Positions 9,873-18,206 of a DNA stretch of 64,000 nucleotides are shown here, piece after piece. The notes beneath the pieces were generated by a model. The model was not told where the DNA came from. It made no database searches and worked only from the letters and a program-made list of their open reading frames with translations. Position numbers and translations under genes: made by a program. Origin of the DNA: Chlorobaculum thiosulfatiphilum (GTDB lineage: Bacteria > Bacteroidota > Chlorobiia > Chlorobiales > Chlorobiaceae); NCBI RefSeq assembly GCF_006265165.1, contig NZ_VDCH01000003.1:98616-162615 (forward strand), read 5' to 3'. Position 1 is the first letter of the stretch. The number at the start of each line of letters is the position of its first letter.

Positions 9873-9995
9873 GGGCAACCGCAAGGGATTGCCCCTACAA
9901 CAGAATTGGTGCTGGTATTTTCGTAGGGGCGAACCTGCGTGTTCGCCCTTTCCCCAAGCATCGAATGCAGGGCAGACACGCAGGTCTGCCCCTAC
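9873..9995. repeat. Cluster of three REP-like palindromes with GTAGGGGC ends
   Basis: Three units of about 26 bp share the end GTAGGGGC (or its complement): 9873-9898 (GGGCAA...TTGCCCCTAC), 9923-9948 (GTAGGGGCGAAC...GTTCGCCC) and 9970-9995 (GGGCAGA...TCTGCCCCTAC). Each folds as a hairpin. Units 1 and 3 point one way and unit 2 the other, as in BIME-type REP clusters. It sits between the convergent NUDIX and DUF1207-like genes. No transposase is nearby. Confidence 0.75.
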
Positions 9996-10070
9996 GGAAT
10001 TGCGAGATGAATCCGGTTTCATTGCAGGCGCTTCCAGGTGCCGGGACGCCCTTTTCACATCATCTTAATC

Positions 10071-10946
10071 TTACAAATCCACGATCATTCCCAACGTCGT
10101 AAAGCTCTCCGGCTTGTAGAAGTACATGCCCTGACGGCTCATGCCGGAGAAGTAGTTGGCGGCGATTCTGACGTTTTCGAGTCCGATCGAAGTCAGGCGC
10201 ATTCCGGCTTGCAGGTTCCAGGTGCCGCGGTAGCCGTCGGTTTTGGCTTCATCCCGCCGCCATTTCGGAAGCAGCTTGAAGTCGGCGGCCACGTAGGCGT
10301 TGTACGGCAAGCCGATCTCCGCGCCCGCCTGGAACGAGCTGGGGCTGATTTCGTCCGGCAGGGTGTTGTACATGTACTGGTAGCCCAGATAGACGCGGCG
10401 GCCCGGCGCGGAGAGCGCGCCCGTCACGTTGACGAACTCGCGGCTGTAGGTGAAGGGAATGCCGAACGGAGAATCGCCGGGGTTGAGCCAGTCGCCGTTG
10501 TCGTCGGTATGGCCATCCTCGAAATGGGCCGAGATGTGGCTCAGGCGAACCCGCACGCTCGCTTCATCGAAGGGCAGCGGGCTTTCCTTGATCTCGCGCC
10601 GGACAGTGGTGTTGATGCCGAACATGTAGTCGATGCAGTCCACCGGGAACTTGAAGTTGCTGGTGCGGTTCAGGAGCGACCAGGTGGCGAAATCGATGCC
10701 GACAGCGAAGGTCTTGCTGTCGTTCTGGTACAGGTCGGCCGAGGTGCCGATGTCGAGCTGGAGCTGCTTTTTGCCGAGCATCGGCATGACGGCGATGCGT
10801 GGCTCCATCGGGTCGGCGAGCAGCGGCTCGAAGAGCGTGTCGAAGGTCGGCTTGAGCGCCGATTCGGCCATTGCCGGCCGGGCAGGGGCCGAGATGCAGA
10901 GCGACGAGAGCACCGTGGCGGTCAGAATGGAGGTGCGTTTTTTCAT
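10071..10946 (-). CDS. Exported DUF1207-like protein
   Basis: A 291-residue protein with a signal peptide (KKRTSILTATVLSSLCISAPARPAMA, from the Met at 10946). The mature part is rich in aromatic and charged residues and contains strand-like segments such as RRVYLGYQYMYNTLP and AYVAADFKLLP, ending GMIVDL. From memory this matches DUF1207, a family of uncharacterised envelope proteins. Function is unknown; a small outer-membrane or periplasmic role is likely. It is single, convergent with the NUDIX gene and upstream of nothing obvious. Confidence 0.75.
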   Translation of the reverse strand: MKKRTSILTATVLSSLCISAPARPAMAESALKPTFDTLFEPLLADPMEPRIAVMPMLGKKQLQLDIGTSADLYQNDSKTFAVGIDFATWSLLNRTSNFKFPVDCIDYMFGINTTVRREIKESPLPFDEASVRVRLSHISAHFEDGHTDDNGDWLNPGDSPFGIPFTYSREFVNVTGALSAPGRRVYLGYQYMYNTLPDEISPSSFQAGAEIGLPYNAYVAADFKLLPKWRRDEAKTDGYRGTWNLQAGMRLTSIGLENVRIAANYFSGMSRQGMYFYKPESFTTLGMIVDL

Positions 10947-11015
10947 GGCGTATGATTCTTGATCGATGATTGTAAGTAACAAATAAAGAGTTCGCTCAAA
11001 AGCGATCCAGCCAGA

Positions 11016-12011
11016 CTATCTGGCCAGCAGCCGGTGCAGCACGGCCATGCGTACGGCCACGCCGTTGGTCACCTGCTCCATCAGCATGCTGCTCGAATAG
11101 CCCGGCGGCTGGATGCGGTCGGCCACGAGATTCGAGATTTCGATCTCGCGGTTGATCGGCCCCGGATGGAGCACCGGCAGGAGGCGTTTCAGGCGGTCGA
11201 GCTTCTCGTCGGTCAGGCCGTAGCGCGCGGAGTACTCTTCGAGCGACGGAATGAAGCCGCCGGTCGCCCGTTCGAGCTGGAGGCGAAGCACGATGGCCGC
11301 GTCGGCCCAGGCGAGCGCCTCGTCGATGCCGGTGAAGACCTGTACGCCGAGCTGGTCGATGCGGCCCGGCAGGAGCGTCGTGGGAGCGCAGACGGCGATT
11401 TCGGCGCCGAGCGTCTTGAGGCCGATGATGTTCGACCGCGCCACGCGGCTGTGCAGAATGTCGCCGAGGATCATGATTTTCAGCCCCTCGATCCGTCCGA
11501 AATACTCCCGGAGTGTGAGGATGTCGAGCAGCGCCTGCGTCGGATGCTCGTGCGTGCCGTCGCCCGCGTTGACGACGGGCCGGTCGGTGATCGAAGCCAC
11601 GAAATCCGCCGCGCCGGAGGATGGATGGCGCAGCACGAAGGCATCGACCTTCATCGCTTCGAGGTTCCGGATGGTGTCCGACAGGGTTTCGCCCTTGCTG
11701 ACGCTGCTCGACGCCGCCGTGAAGCTCAGCGTACTCGCGCCGAGATGCCGCGCGGCAAGCTCGAACGAAAAGCGGGTGCGGGTGGAATTTTCAAAGAAAA
11801 CGAGGGCGACGCGCCGGTTGGCAAGCACCGGGGCGAAGATTTCCGGCTCTCTGTTGAGACCTGCGCGATACCCGGCGGCAAGGTCGAGAAGGTCGTGAAG
11901 CGTGTCGGCGGGCAGCCCGTATAATCCCGTGAGGTGATTCAAAAGTGCTGTAAAGGATAAGTGTTGGTTGTGCTCTGCGAAATTAAGAAAATTTTGACGA
12001 TCATTCACCAC
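11016..12011 (-). CDS. pyrB: Aspartate carbamoyltransferase catalytic chain
   Basis: A 331-residue catalytic subunit for carbamoyl phosphate + aspartate to carbamoyl aspartate in pyrimidine synthesis. Visible motifs are the carbamoyl phosphate loop FFENSTRTRFSFE (residues about 72-84), SSSVSKGETLSDT, and HPTQALLDILTLRE. The start is a GTG at 12011 (GTG GTG AAT GAT) and is uncertain by a few codons. Length fits the about 310-residue family with a short N-terminal extension. No pyrI or pyrC is adjacent. Confidence 0.95.
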   Translation of the reverse strand: MVNDRQNFLNFAEHNQHLSFTALLNHLTGLYGLPADTLHDLLDLAAGYRAGLNREPEIFAPVLANRRVALVFFENSTRTRFSFELAARHLGASTLSFTAASSSVSKGETLSDTIRNLEAMKVDAFVLRHPSSGAADFVASITDRPVVNAGDGTHEHPTQALLDILTLREYFGRIEGLKIMILGDILHSRVARSNIIGLKTLGAEIAVCAPTTLLPGRIDQLGVQVFTGIDEALAWADAAIVLRLQLERATGGFIPSLEEYSARYGLTDEKLDRLKRLLPVLHPGPINREIEISNLVADRIQPPGYSSSMLMEQVTNGVAVRMAVLHRLLAR

Positions 12012-12098
12012 CGCCCGAAACGCCGCTAAGGAACTGTTTTCGCCCGATTCGGGTACGTGGTGTCGAAAGTTTGTTTATCTGAAAATGACGGAAGGCCC

Positions 12099-12440
12099 AT
12101 GCACGAAATGTCCATCGCCATGTCGGTGATCGAGGCCGTTCTCGGCAAGGCCTGCGAGGAGGGTGGCGTCAAAATTACCGGCATCGAACTGGTGGTCGGA
12201 AAGCTGGCGGGCGTACAGGTCGAGTCGCTGAAGTTCTGTTTCGACGCGGCCACGCGCGACACGCTTGCCGATGGAGCCGAACTCCTGATCGAAGAGCCGG
12301 AGGGGCGGGGCCGCTGCGAATCGTGCGGCGCGGAGTTTGCGGTGTCGAGCTTCTACGCGAAGTGCCCGCAATGTGGGCAGTTCCGGGTGCGAATCGAATC
12401 CGGCGAGGAACTCGCGGTGCGCTCGTTCACGATAGAATAA
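12099..12440 (+). CDS. hypA: Hydrogenase nickel-insertion protein HypA
   Basis: A 113-residue zinc protein that delivers nickel, with HypB, to the large subunit of [NiFe]-hydrogenase. The start at 12099 is chosen because the protein then begins MHEMS, whose His2 is the conserved Ni ligand. The zinc site is visible as CESCG (residues about 73-77) and CPQCG (about 88-92). It is the first gene of the hypA-B-F-C-D-(TIR)-E cluster. No hydrogenase structural gene is in the window. Confidence 0.95.
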   Translation: MHEMSIAMSVIEAVLGKACEEGGVKITGIELVVGKLAGVQVESLKFCFDAATRDTLADGAELLIEEPEGRGRCESCGAEFAVSSFYAKCPQCGQFRVRIESGEELAVRSFTIE

Positions 12441-12520
12441 AAATTGATCCGACCGATCAGCCTGATCTGTCGGATCGAGGCTAAGAGAAATAATTACCAG
12501 ATTCAACGGGAGTAAAGAAT

Positions 12521-13351
12521 ATGTGCGATACCTGCGGTTGTTCGGGCGATGGTGGTGCGGTGCTGCGCAAGCCGGGCGCGAAGGAGTATCACGTTCATGT
12601 CGGCGATGAGGGCGGCCATCATCACCATCACGAGCATGAACATGGTCACGACCACCATCATGACCACGGACACGATCATCACCACCATCACGGCGAGGCG
12701 CGCAAGGTCCAGGTCGAGCAGGATGTGCTGTTGCAGAACAATCTGCTCGCCGAGCGCAACCGCGGCTGGTTCGAGGCGCGGCGGGTGCTGGCGCTGAACT
12801 TCCTCAGCTCTCCCGGATCTGGCAAGACCTCGATTCTTGAAAAAACGATCCCGATGCTGCTGGAGCAGTCCCCCGTCACGGTGATCGAGGGCGACCAGCA
12901 GACCACCAACGACGCCGACCGCATCGACGCACTTGGTGTGCCGGTGATTCAGGTGAACACCGGCACCGGCTGCCACCTCGACGCGCAGATGGTGCAACGC
13001 GCTGTCCGCGAACTCGATCCGCCGGAGCGCTCGCTGCTTTGCATCGAGAACGTGGGCAACCTGGTCTGCCCGGCGCTCTTCGATCTCGGCGAAGCGGCGA
13101 AGGTGGTGGTCATCAGCGTGACCGAGGGCGAGGACAAGCCCATCAAATATCCCACGATGTTCCATCATGCGGATGTCGTGCTGCTCAACAAGATCGACCT
13201 GCTGCCGCATCTCGATTTCGACGTGGCCAAGTGCCGTGATTACGCCATGCAGGTCAATCACCATCTCGAATGGATCGAGGTTTCCGCGAAAACCGGCGAG
13301 GGTTTCGACCAGTGGACGGCATGGCTGACCTCGAAGCTCGCGGCGCTCTGA
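12521..13351 (+). CDS. hypB: Hydrogenase nickel-incorporation GTPase HypB
   Basis: A 276-residue GTPase and nickel store. N-terminal metal motif CDTCGCSG (residues 2-9), then a His-rich stretch (residues about 33-62 with runs of HHHHH) typical of HypB proteins that bind many nickel ions, then the P-loop FLSSPGSGKTS (residues about 94-104), the switch region and NKIDLLPHLDF. Its end overlaps hypF by 31 bp if hypF starts at 13321. Cytoplasmic. Confidence 0.96.
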   Translation: MCDTCGCSGDGGAVLRKPGAKEYHVHVGDEGGHHHHHEHEHGHDHHHDHGHDHHHHHGEARKVQVEQDVLLQNNLLAERNRGWFEARRVLALNFLSSPGSGKTSILEKTIPMLLEQSPVTVIEGDQQTTNDADRIDALGVPVIQVNTGTGCHLDAQMVQRAVRELDPPERSLLCIENVGNLVCPALFDLGEAAKVVVISVTEGEDKPIKYPTMFHHADVVLLNKIDLLPHLDFDVAKCRDYAMQVNHHLEWIEVSAKTGEGFDQWTAWLTSKLAAL

Positions 13352-15651
13352 GCGCTCGTCCGAAGAGCGAACGTCGTCGTTTCGCCGTTGGCGGCATCGT
13401 GCAGGGGGTGGGGTTCCGCCCTTTCGCGTGGCGGCTTGCTGGTCGTTTCGAGCTGACGGGATTTGTCCGCAACACCGGCTCCGGCGTGGTGATCGAGGTT
13501 GAGGGCGAGCCGGACAATCTCGACCGCTTCGAAGCTGCTCTGCGCGACGAAGCGCCGCCGCTCGCCCGCATCGCCTCGCTCGTCCGCCAAGAGATTGCGC
13601 TGGTCGAAGGCGAACCGGGATTCGTCATTCTGGAATCGTCCAGCGGCGAATCGATGCAGACGCTCATCTCGCCCGACATCGCTGTCTGCGCGGCCTGCCT
13701 GCGAGACATCGCCGATTCCGCCAACCGCCGCTATCGCTACGCCTTCACCAACTGCACCGATTGCGGGCCGCGCTACACCATCGTCGAGCGCATTCCCTAC
13801 GACCGCCCGTTCACCACGATGAAAGGTTTTTCGCTGTGCCCGGAGTGTCAGCGCGAGTACGGCGACCCCGCCGACCGCCGCTTCCACGCCCAGCCGAACG
13901 CCTGCCCGGTGTGCGGGCCGAAGCTCGAACTGCGCGACGTGTCCGGCCTCCGGCTGGAGTTTGACGACGAAATTTTGGCGGCGGGGGAGTTGCTGTCGGG
14001 TGGGAAGATTCTTGCCATCAAGGGCGTCGGTGGATTCCATCTCGCCGTCGATGCCTCGAACGAGGAGGCCGTCCAGCGGCTCCGAAGCCGTAAGGGGCGC
14101 GAGGAGAAGCCGTTCGCCGTGATGGTGCGCGACCTCGCCGCTGCCCGCGAGCTGTGCGAGATCGGCGCGGATGAGGAGGTCGCGCTCGCCTCGCCGCAAG
14201 CGCCCATCGTGCTGCTTCGCAAGCGCGCCGATTTGCGGCTCGCCGCGTCCATCGCGCCGGGCAACGACCGGCTTGGCGTGATGCTGCCCTACTCGCCGCT
14301 GCACTTTCTGCTCTTGCGCGAAGGGCCGGAGGCGCTGGTCATGACGAGCGCGAACTTCAGCGAGGAGCCGCTCGTCGCCGACAACGCCGAGGCGCTCGAA
14401 CGGCTGGCGGGCATCGCCGATGCGTTCCTGATGCACGACCGCCCCATCGCCCGGCGCTGCGATGACTCGGTGGTTGTCCAACTCGCCGGAGCCGTGCGGA
14501 TGATCCGCCGGAGCCGGGGCTACGCGCCCGCGCCGATCAGGCTCCTCGAAAGCGGCCCGCCGGTGCTCGGTACGGGCGGCGAGCTGAAAAATGCGCTCTG
14601 CCTCGCGAAGGGCGGCGAGGCGTTCATGAGCCAGCACATCGGCGATATGAAAAACTACGAGGCGTATCGCCACTTCGACGATGTGGCCGCGCACATGCAG
14701 CGTATCTTCAGGACGGAGGCGGAGTTACTCGTGCACGACCTCCATCCCGCCTACATGACCACGCGCTGGGCGCTGGAGCAGGGCAAGCCGACGCTCGGCG
14801 TACAGCACCATCACGCGCATCTCGCTTCCTGCCTCGCCGAGCATCGCCATAGCGGCCCGGCCATCGGCCTCATGCTCGATGGCGTCGGCTACGGCACCGA
14901 CGACACCGCGTGGGGCGGCGAGGTACTGATCGGTGATGCCGCTGGAGCCGTCCGCTTCGCCTCGCTGGAGCCGATGCCGCTGCCCGGCGGCGATGCGGCG
15001 GTGCGGCAGGTGTGGCGCACGGCGCTCGGCTGGTTGCACCGAAGCGGCGTGTCGCCCGAGGGGCTGGAGTGCTTCCGCCAGCCGCAGGCCGCGCAGGTGC
15101 TCGAAATGCTCGATAAAGGAGTCGGCACGGCGGAAAGCTCCGGCTGCGGACGGCTCTTCGACGCCGTAGCCTCGGTCTCCGGCCTACGCCACGAAGCGCA
15201 CTACGAAGGGCAGGCGGCCATCGAGCTGATGCAAGCGGCGGGCGGCAGAATCGCCGACGCGGGCTACAGCTTCGGCTTCGAGCGCCAGCACGGTCGCTGG
15301 CTGATGCTGCTCTCGCCCATGCTCCGCGAAATCGCCGCCGCCGTCCGCGCTGGCGCAGGAGCCACCGAGGTCGCCCAACGTTTCCACCGAACGCTCGTCG
15401 GAATGCTTGCGGAAGCAGCGCACATGGCCAGCCACGAAACCGGCCTGAAAACCATAGCCCTCAGCGGCGGCGTCTTCCAGAACCAGCTCCTGACCGAAGC
15501 CCTCGCCCACAACCTCGAAAGCAACGGCTATAAAGTGCTCATGCACGAGCAACTCCCCACGAACGACGGCGGCATAAGCCTCGGGCAGGCTGTGATTGGG
15601 CGGGAGTTTTTGCGAGGGCGGTACAAAGGAATTATGAATTGTGAATTGTGA
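13321..15651 (+). CDS. hypF: Carbamoyltransferase HypF
   Basis: A protein of about 776 residues that makes the cyanide ligand precursor (thiocarbamoyl-HypE) from carbamoyl phosphate. Domains in order: acylphosphatase (VGGIVQGVGFRPFAWRL), two zinc fingers (CAACLRDI..CTDCGPRY; CPECQ..CPVCG), a YrdC-like domain (KGRE-EKPFAVMVRD), and a Kae1-like domain ending with HHHAHLASC, DGVGYG and ALSGGVFQN. The Met at 13321 gives a family-like length; an in-frame Met at 13270 is an alternative. The last residues (IMNCEL) are encoded by an intergenic-type 7-bp repeat array that has captured the stop codon. Confidence 0.95.
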   Translation: MADLEARGALSARPKSERRRFAVGGIVQGVGFRPFAWRLAGRFELTGFVRNTGSGVVIEVEGEPDNLDRFEAALRDEAPPLARIASLVRQEIALVEGEPGFVILESSSGESMQTLISPDIAVCAACLRDIADSANRRYRYAFTNCTDCGPRYTIVERIPYDRPFTTMKGFSLCPECQREYGDPADRRFHAQPNACPVCGPKLELRDVSGLRLEFDDEILAAGELLSGGKILAIKGVGGFHLAVDASNEEAVQRLRSRKGREEKPFAVMVRDLAAARELCEIGADEEVALASPQAPIVLLRKRADLRLAASIAPGNDRLGVMLPYSPLHFLLLREGPEALVMTSANFSEEPLVADNAEALERLAGIADAFLMHDRPIARRCDDSVVVQLAGAVRMIRRSRGYAPAPIRLLESGPPVLGTGGELKNALCLAKGGEAFMSQHIGDMKNYEAYRHFDDVAAHMQRIFRTEAELLVHDLHPAYMTTRWALEQGKPTLGVQHHHAHLASCLAEHRHSGPAIGLMLDGVGYGTDDTAWGGEVLIGDAAGAVRFASLEPMPLPGGDAAVRQVWRTALGWLHRSGVSPEGLECFRQPQAAQVLEMLDKGVGTAESSGCGRLFDAVASVSGLRHEAHYEGQAAIELMQAAGGRIADAGYSFGFERQHGRWLMLLSPMLREIAAAVRAGAGATEVAQRFHRTLVGMLAEAAHMASHETGLKTIALSGGVFQNQLLTEALAHNLESNGYKVLMHEQLPTNDGGISLGQAVIGREFLRGRYKGIMNCEL

Positions 15652-15702
15652 ATTATGAATTGAAAAAGAAATATTTGTCCACAAAGTCCACCTCGTCCAC
15701 TT
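15630..15702. repeat. Composite array: 7-bp repeats followed by 9-bp repeats
   Basis: Positions 15630-15663 are four near-copies of GAATTRT with period 7 and overlap the hypF stop codon. Positions 15675-15702 are TTGTCCACA, AAGTCCACC and TCGTCCACT with period 9. The same two families lie side by side at 28827-28955 and 44287-44396. Confidence 0.7.
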
Positions 15703-15745
15703 TTGTAAAAGACTCGCTATTTAACCTGAAACTACCATTGAAACC

Positions 15746-16012
15746 ATGTGCCTCGCTATTCCGGGAAAAGTCATAGAAATTCGTGAAGAGAACGGCCTGA
15801 AGATGGGCACGGTCGATATCAGCGGCGCTCTCACAAAAGCCTGCCTCGAATACGTGCCGGAGATCGCCATCGGCCAGTACACCATTGTTCACGCAGGATT
15901 TGCGCTGAAGATCATCGATGAGGAGGAGGCTGCCGAGAGCCTCAAGCTCTGGGACGAGCTGATCCGTAGCGGCGCGTTCGATGTGAACGGCGAACCGAAC
16001 GATGACCGTTGA
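15746..16012 (+). CDS. hypC: Hydrogenase maturation chaperone HypC
   Basis: An 88-residue protein that begins MCLAIPGKV; Cys2 is the conserved ligand holding the Fe(CN)2CO unit with HypD. It hands the iron unit to the hydrogenase large subunit precursor. HypC proteins are normally 75-95 residues. The gene is 6 bp upstream of hypD, so the two are translationally close. Cytoplasmic. Confidence 0.96.
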   Translation: MCLAIPGKVIEIREENGLKMGTVDISGALTKACLEYVPEIAIGQYTIVHAGFALKIIDEEEAAESLKLWDELIRSGAFDVNGEPNDDR

Positions 16013-16018
16013 CCGCCC

Positions 16019-17107
16019 ATGAAATTCATCGACGAATACCGCGACCCGGCTCGCGCTCGTGCTTTGCTTGATCGCATCCGGCAGGTGGCTCGGCGTGACT
16101 GGACGATCATGGAGATTTGCGGTGGGCAGACGCATTCGATCATGCGCAACGGCATCGACCAGCTTCTGCCGCCGAACGTTCGGCTCGTGCATGGGCCGGG
16201 GTGTCCGGTGTGCGTGACGCCGCTGGAAACCATCGAGCGGGCGCTGGCGATTGCGGCCATGCCGGGCACGATCCTCGCGAGCTTCGGCGACATGCTGCGC
16301 GTGCCGGGCAACTCGAAAGACCTGTTCATGGCGCGGAGCGAGGGGGCGGATGTGCGCGTCGTTTTTTCGCCGCTCGAAGCGTTGCAGATCGCGCGTGACA
16401 ATCTCGAAAAAGAGGTGGTGTTTCTCGCCGTCGGCTTCGAGACCACGGCTCCGGCCAACGCGATGGCCGTTCGGCAGGCGGCGCGGGAGGGGCTTACGAA
16501 TTTCAGCGAGCTGGTGAGTCAGGTGATGGTGCCTCCGGCCATGCGGGCGATTCTTTCGTCGCCCGGCAACCGGGTGCAGGGGTTCCTCGCCGCCGGGCAC
16601 GTCTGCGCCATCATGGGGTACGAGGAGTACGAGCCGGTTGCCGAACAGTTTGGCGTGCCGATCGTGCCCGCCGGATTCGAGCCTGTCGATCTGCTCGACG
16701 CGATTCTGAAGACGGTCGAGCTGCTCGAAGCGGGCCGGAGTGGCGTGGTGAACGCTTACGGGCGCGTGGTCAGCCGCGAGGGCAATCCGCAGGCGCGGCG
16801 GGTGATGCAGGAGGTGTTCGAGGTGGCCGACCGTCCGTGGCGCGGCATCGGCGTCATTCCGGCAAGCGGCCTCGTGCTGCGCCGGGAGTACGAGCGCTTC
16901 GACGCCGAAAAGCGCTTCGACGTGGGCCACATCGCCCCGCGCGAGTCGCCCCTTTGCCGGAGCGGCGAGGTGCTGCAAGGCCACCTCAAACCCTCCGACT
17001 GCCCGGCCTTCGCGCGAGAATGCACCCCGCAAACCCCGCTCGGCGCAACGATGGTCTCCTCCGAAGGAGCATGCGCCGCGTATTACCGCTATCACCGCAA
17101 GAGCTGA
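16019..17107 (+). CDS. hypD: Hydrogenase Fe-ligand assembly protein HypD
   Basis: A 362-residue [4Fe-4S] protein that assembles Fe(CN)2CO with HypC and HypE. Conserved motifs visible are [11 protein letters not shown] (Cys near residue 38), [10 protein letters not shown] (Cys pair near 65-68), [10 protein letters not shown], and the C-terminal cluster cysteines in [17 protein letters not shown] and SEGACAAYY. Length is typical (360-380). Its stop is only 14 bp before the inserted TIR gene. Confidence 0.96.
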   Translation: MKFIDEYRDPARARALLDRIRQVARRDWTIMEICGGQTHSIMRNGIDQLLPPNVRLVHGPGCPVCVTPLETIERALAIAAMPGTILASFGDMLRVPGNSKDLFMARSEGADVRVVFSPLEALQIARDNLEKEVVFLAVGFETTAPANAMAVRQAAREGLTNFSELVSQVMVPPAMRAILSSPGNRVQGFLAAGHVCAIMGYEEYEPVAEQFGVPIVPAGFEPVDLLDAILKTVELLEAGRSGVVNAYGRVVSREGNPQARRVMQEVFEVADRPWRGIGVIPASGLVLRREYERFDAEKRFDVGHIAPRESPLCRSGEVLQGHLKPSDCPAFARECTPQTPLGATMVSSEGACAAYYRYHRKS

Positions 17108-17121
17108 AAAAAGATGATTTT

Positions 17122-18186
17122 ATGGAAAAAAATATCCTGACGAAAGAGCTGCTCCTGAGATCGGTGGATGAATGGAATGCGGCGCGGGAAGCAAATCCGG
17201 ATTTGAGGCCAGACCTTTGTTGCGCACAACTCAAAGGAGCAAATCTTAAAGGAGCAAATCTTGACTGGGCAAATCTCAGTGAAGCTGATCTTATCGAGGC
17301 TGACTTGAGCAATGCAAGTCTCAGCGAAGCTGATCTCCATAAAGCATTCTTATGGGATGCAAACCTGAGCGGGGCAAATCTCAGCAAGTCAAACCTGATC
17401 TATGCACGTCTCAGCGGAGCAGATCTCAGCGGTTCAAATCTTTTCAGTGCAAATCTCAGCTTCGCGGAACTTGACAATGCAAATCTCAGTAAGACAAGCC
17501 TCAATTGGACATACTTTAATGGGGCAGATATAAGTGGTGCTAAATTCACTGGAGCCTTTGCAGGACATACATTGTTTGGTGCCGTTGATCTCAGTAAAGC
17601 CATCGAATTGGAAACTATTAGACACGTCGCTCCATCCACACTCGGCATTGATACGATTTATGCATCGAATGGCGATATGCCGGATATCTTTCTGCGGGGA
17701 TGTGGCTTGCCCGACATTTTAATTAAAAGCATTCATTCACTGAACCCAAAGGCGAGTGATTACTACTCGTGCTTTATCAGCCATAGCTCATTAGATAAGG
17801 TTTTTGTGGATCAGCTTTATGCCGATCTTCAAGAGAAAGGCGTTCGGTGCTACTATGCTCCCCATGATTTGCCTATTGGTGCAAAAACAAGGCCGACTCT
17901 TCATGAAGAAATTCGAAATCATGACAAGCTTCTTTTGGTTCTCTCGGAACATTCAGTTAAGAGTGGTTGGGTAGAGGACGAAGTAGAACATGCCTTTGAA
18001 CTTGAGAAAGAGCGAGGAACGGATGTTTTATTTCCTATTCGTCTGGATGCTGCGGTTATGGACAGCAAAACAGGTTGGGCTTCCAGCGTTAGGACTCAAC
18101 GCAACATCGGCGATTTCACCAAATGGGAAGAGCAAGATGCTTATCAGAAAGTGTTTAGCCGATTGTTGAAAGACCTGAAACAATAA
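17122..18186 (+). CDS. Pentapeptide-repeat protein with C-terminal TIR domain
   Basis: A 354-residue protein from the ATG at 17122. Residues about 36-150 are pentapeptide repeats of the A(D/N)LSxA type, forming a right-handed beta-helix. Residues about 212-354 form a TIR domain: strand A YYSCFISHSSLDK, BB-loop region YYAPHDLPIG, and SGWVEDEVEHAFE near 281-293 with acidic residues where TIR NADases carry the catalytic Glu. TIR domains of this kind cleave NAD+ or make cyclic ADP-ribose signals in bacterial defence. It sits between hypD (14 bp) and hypE (20 bp) and is visibly A+T-richer than both, which suggests later acquisition. A role in hydrogenase maturation is unlikely. Confidence 0.85.
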   Translation: MEKNILTKELLLRSVDEWNAAREANPDLRPDLCCAQLKGANLKGANLDWANLSEADLIEADLSNASLSEADLHKAFLWDANLSGANLSKSNLIYARLSGADLSGSNLFSANLSFAELDNANLSKTSLNWTYFNGADISGAKFTGAFAGHTLFGAVDLSKAIELETIRHVAPSTLGIDTIYASNGDMPDIFLRGCGLPDILIKSIHSLNPKASDYYSCFISHSSLDKVFVDQLYADLQEKGVRCYYAPHDLPIGAKTRPTLHEEIRNHDKLLLVLSEHSVKSGWVEDEVEHAFELEKERGTDVLFPIRLDAAVMDSKTGWASSVRTQRNIGDFTKWEEQDAYQKVFSRLLKDLKQ

Positions 18187-18206
18187 CACACCAATCCCTT
18201 ACACCC

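Noticed and set aside
9873..9995. CRISPR array or attC cluster
   Set aside because: The palindromes lack constant spacing and spacers, and do not carry GTTRRRY boxes.
15630..15702. CRISPR array
   Set aside because: Repeat units are only 7 and 9 bp with no spacers and no cas genes.
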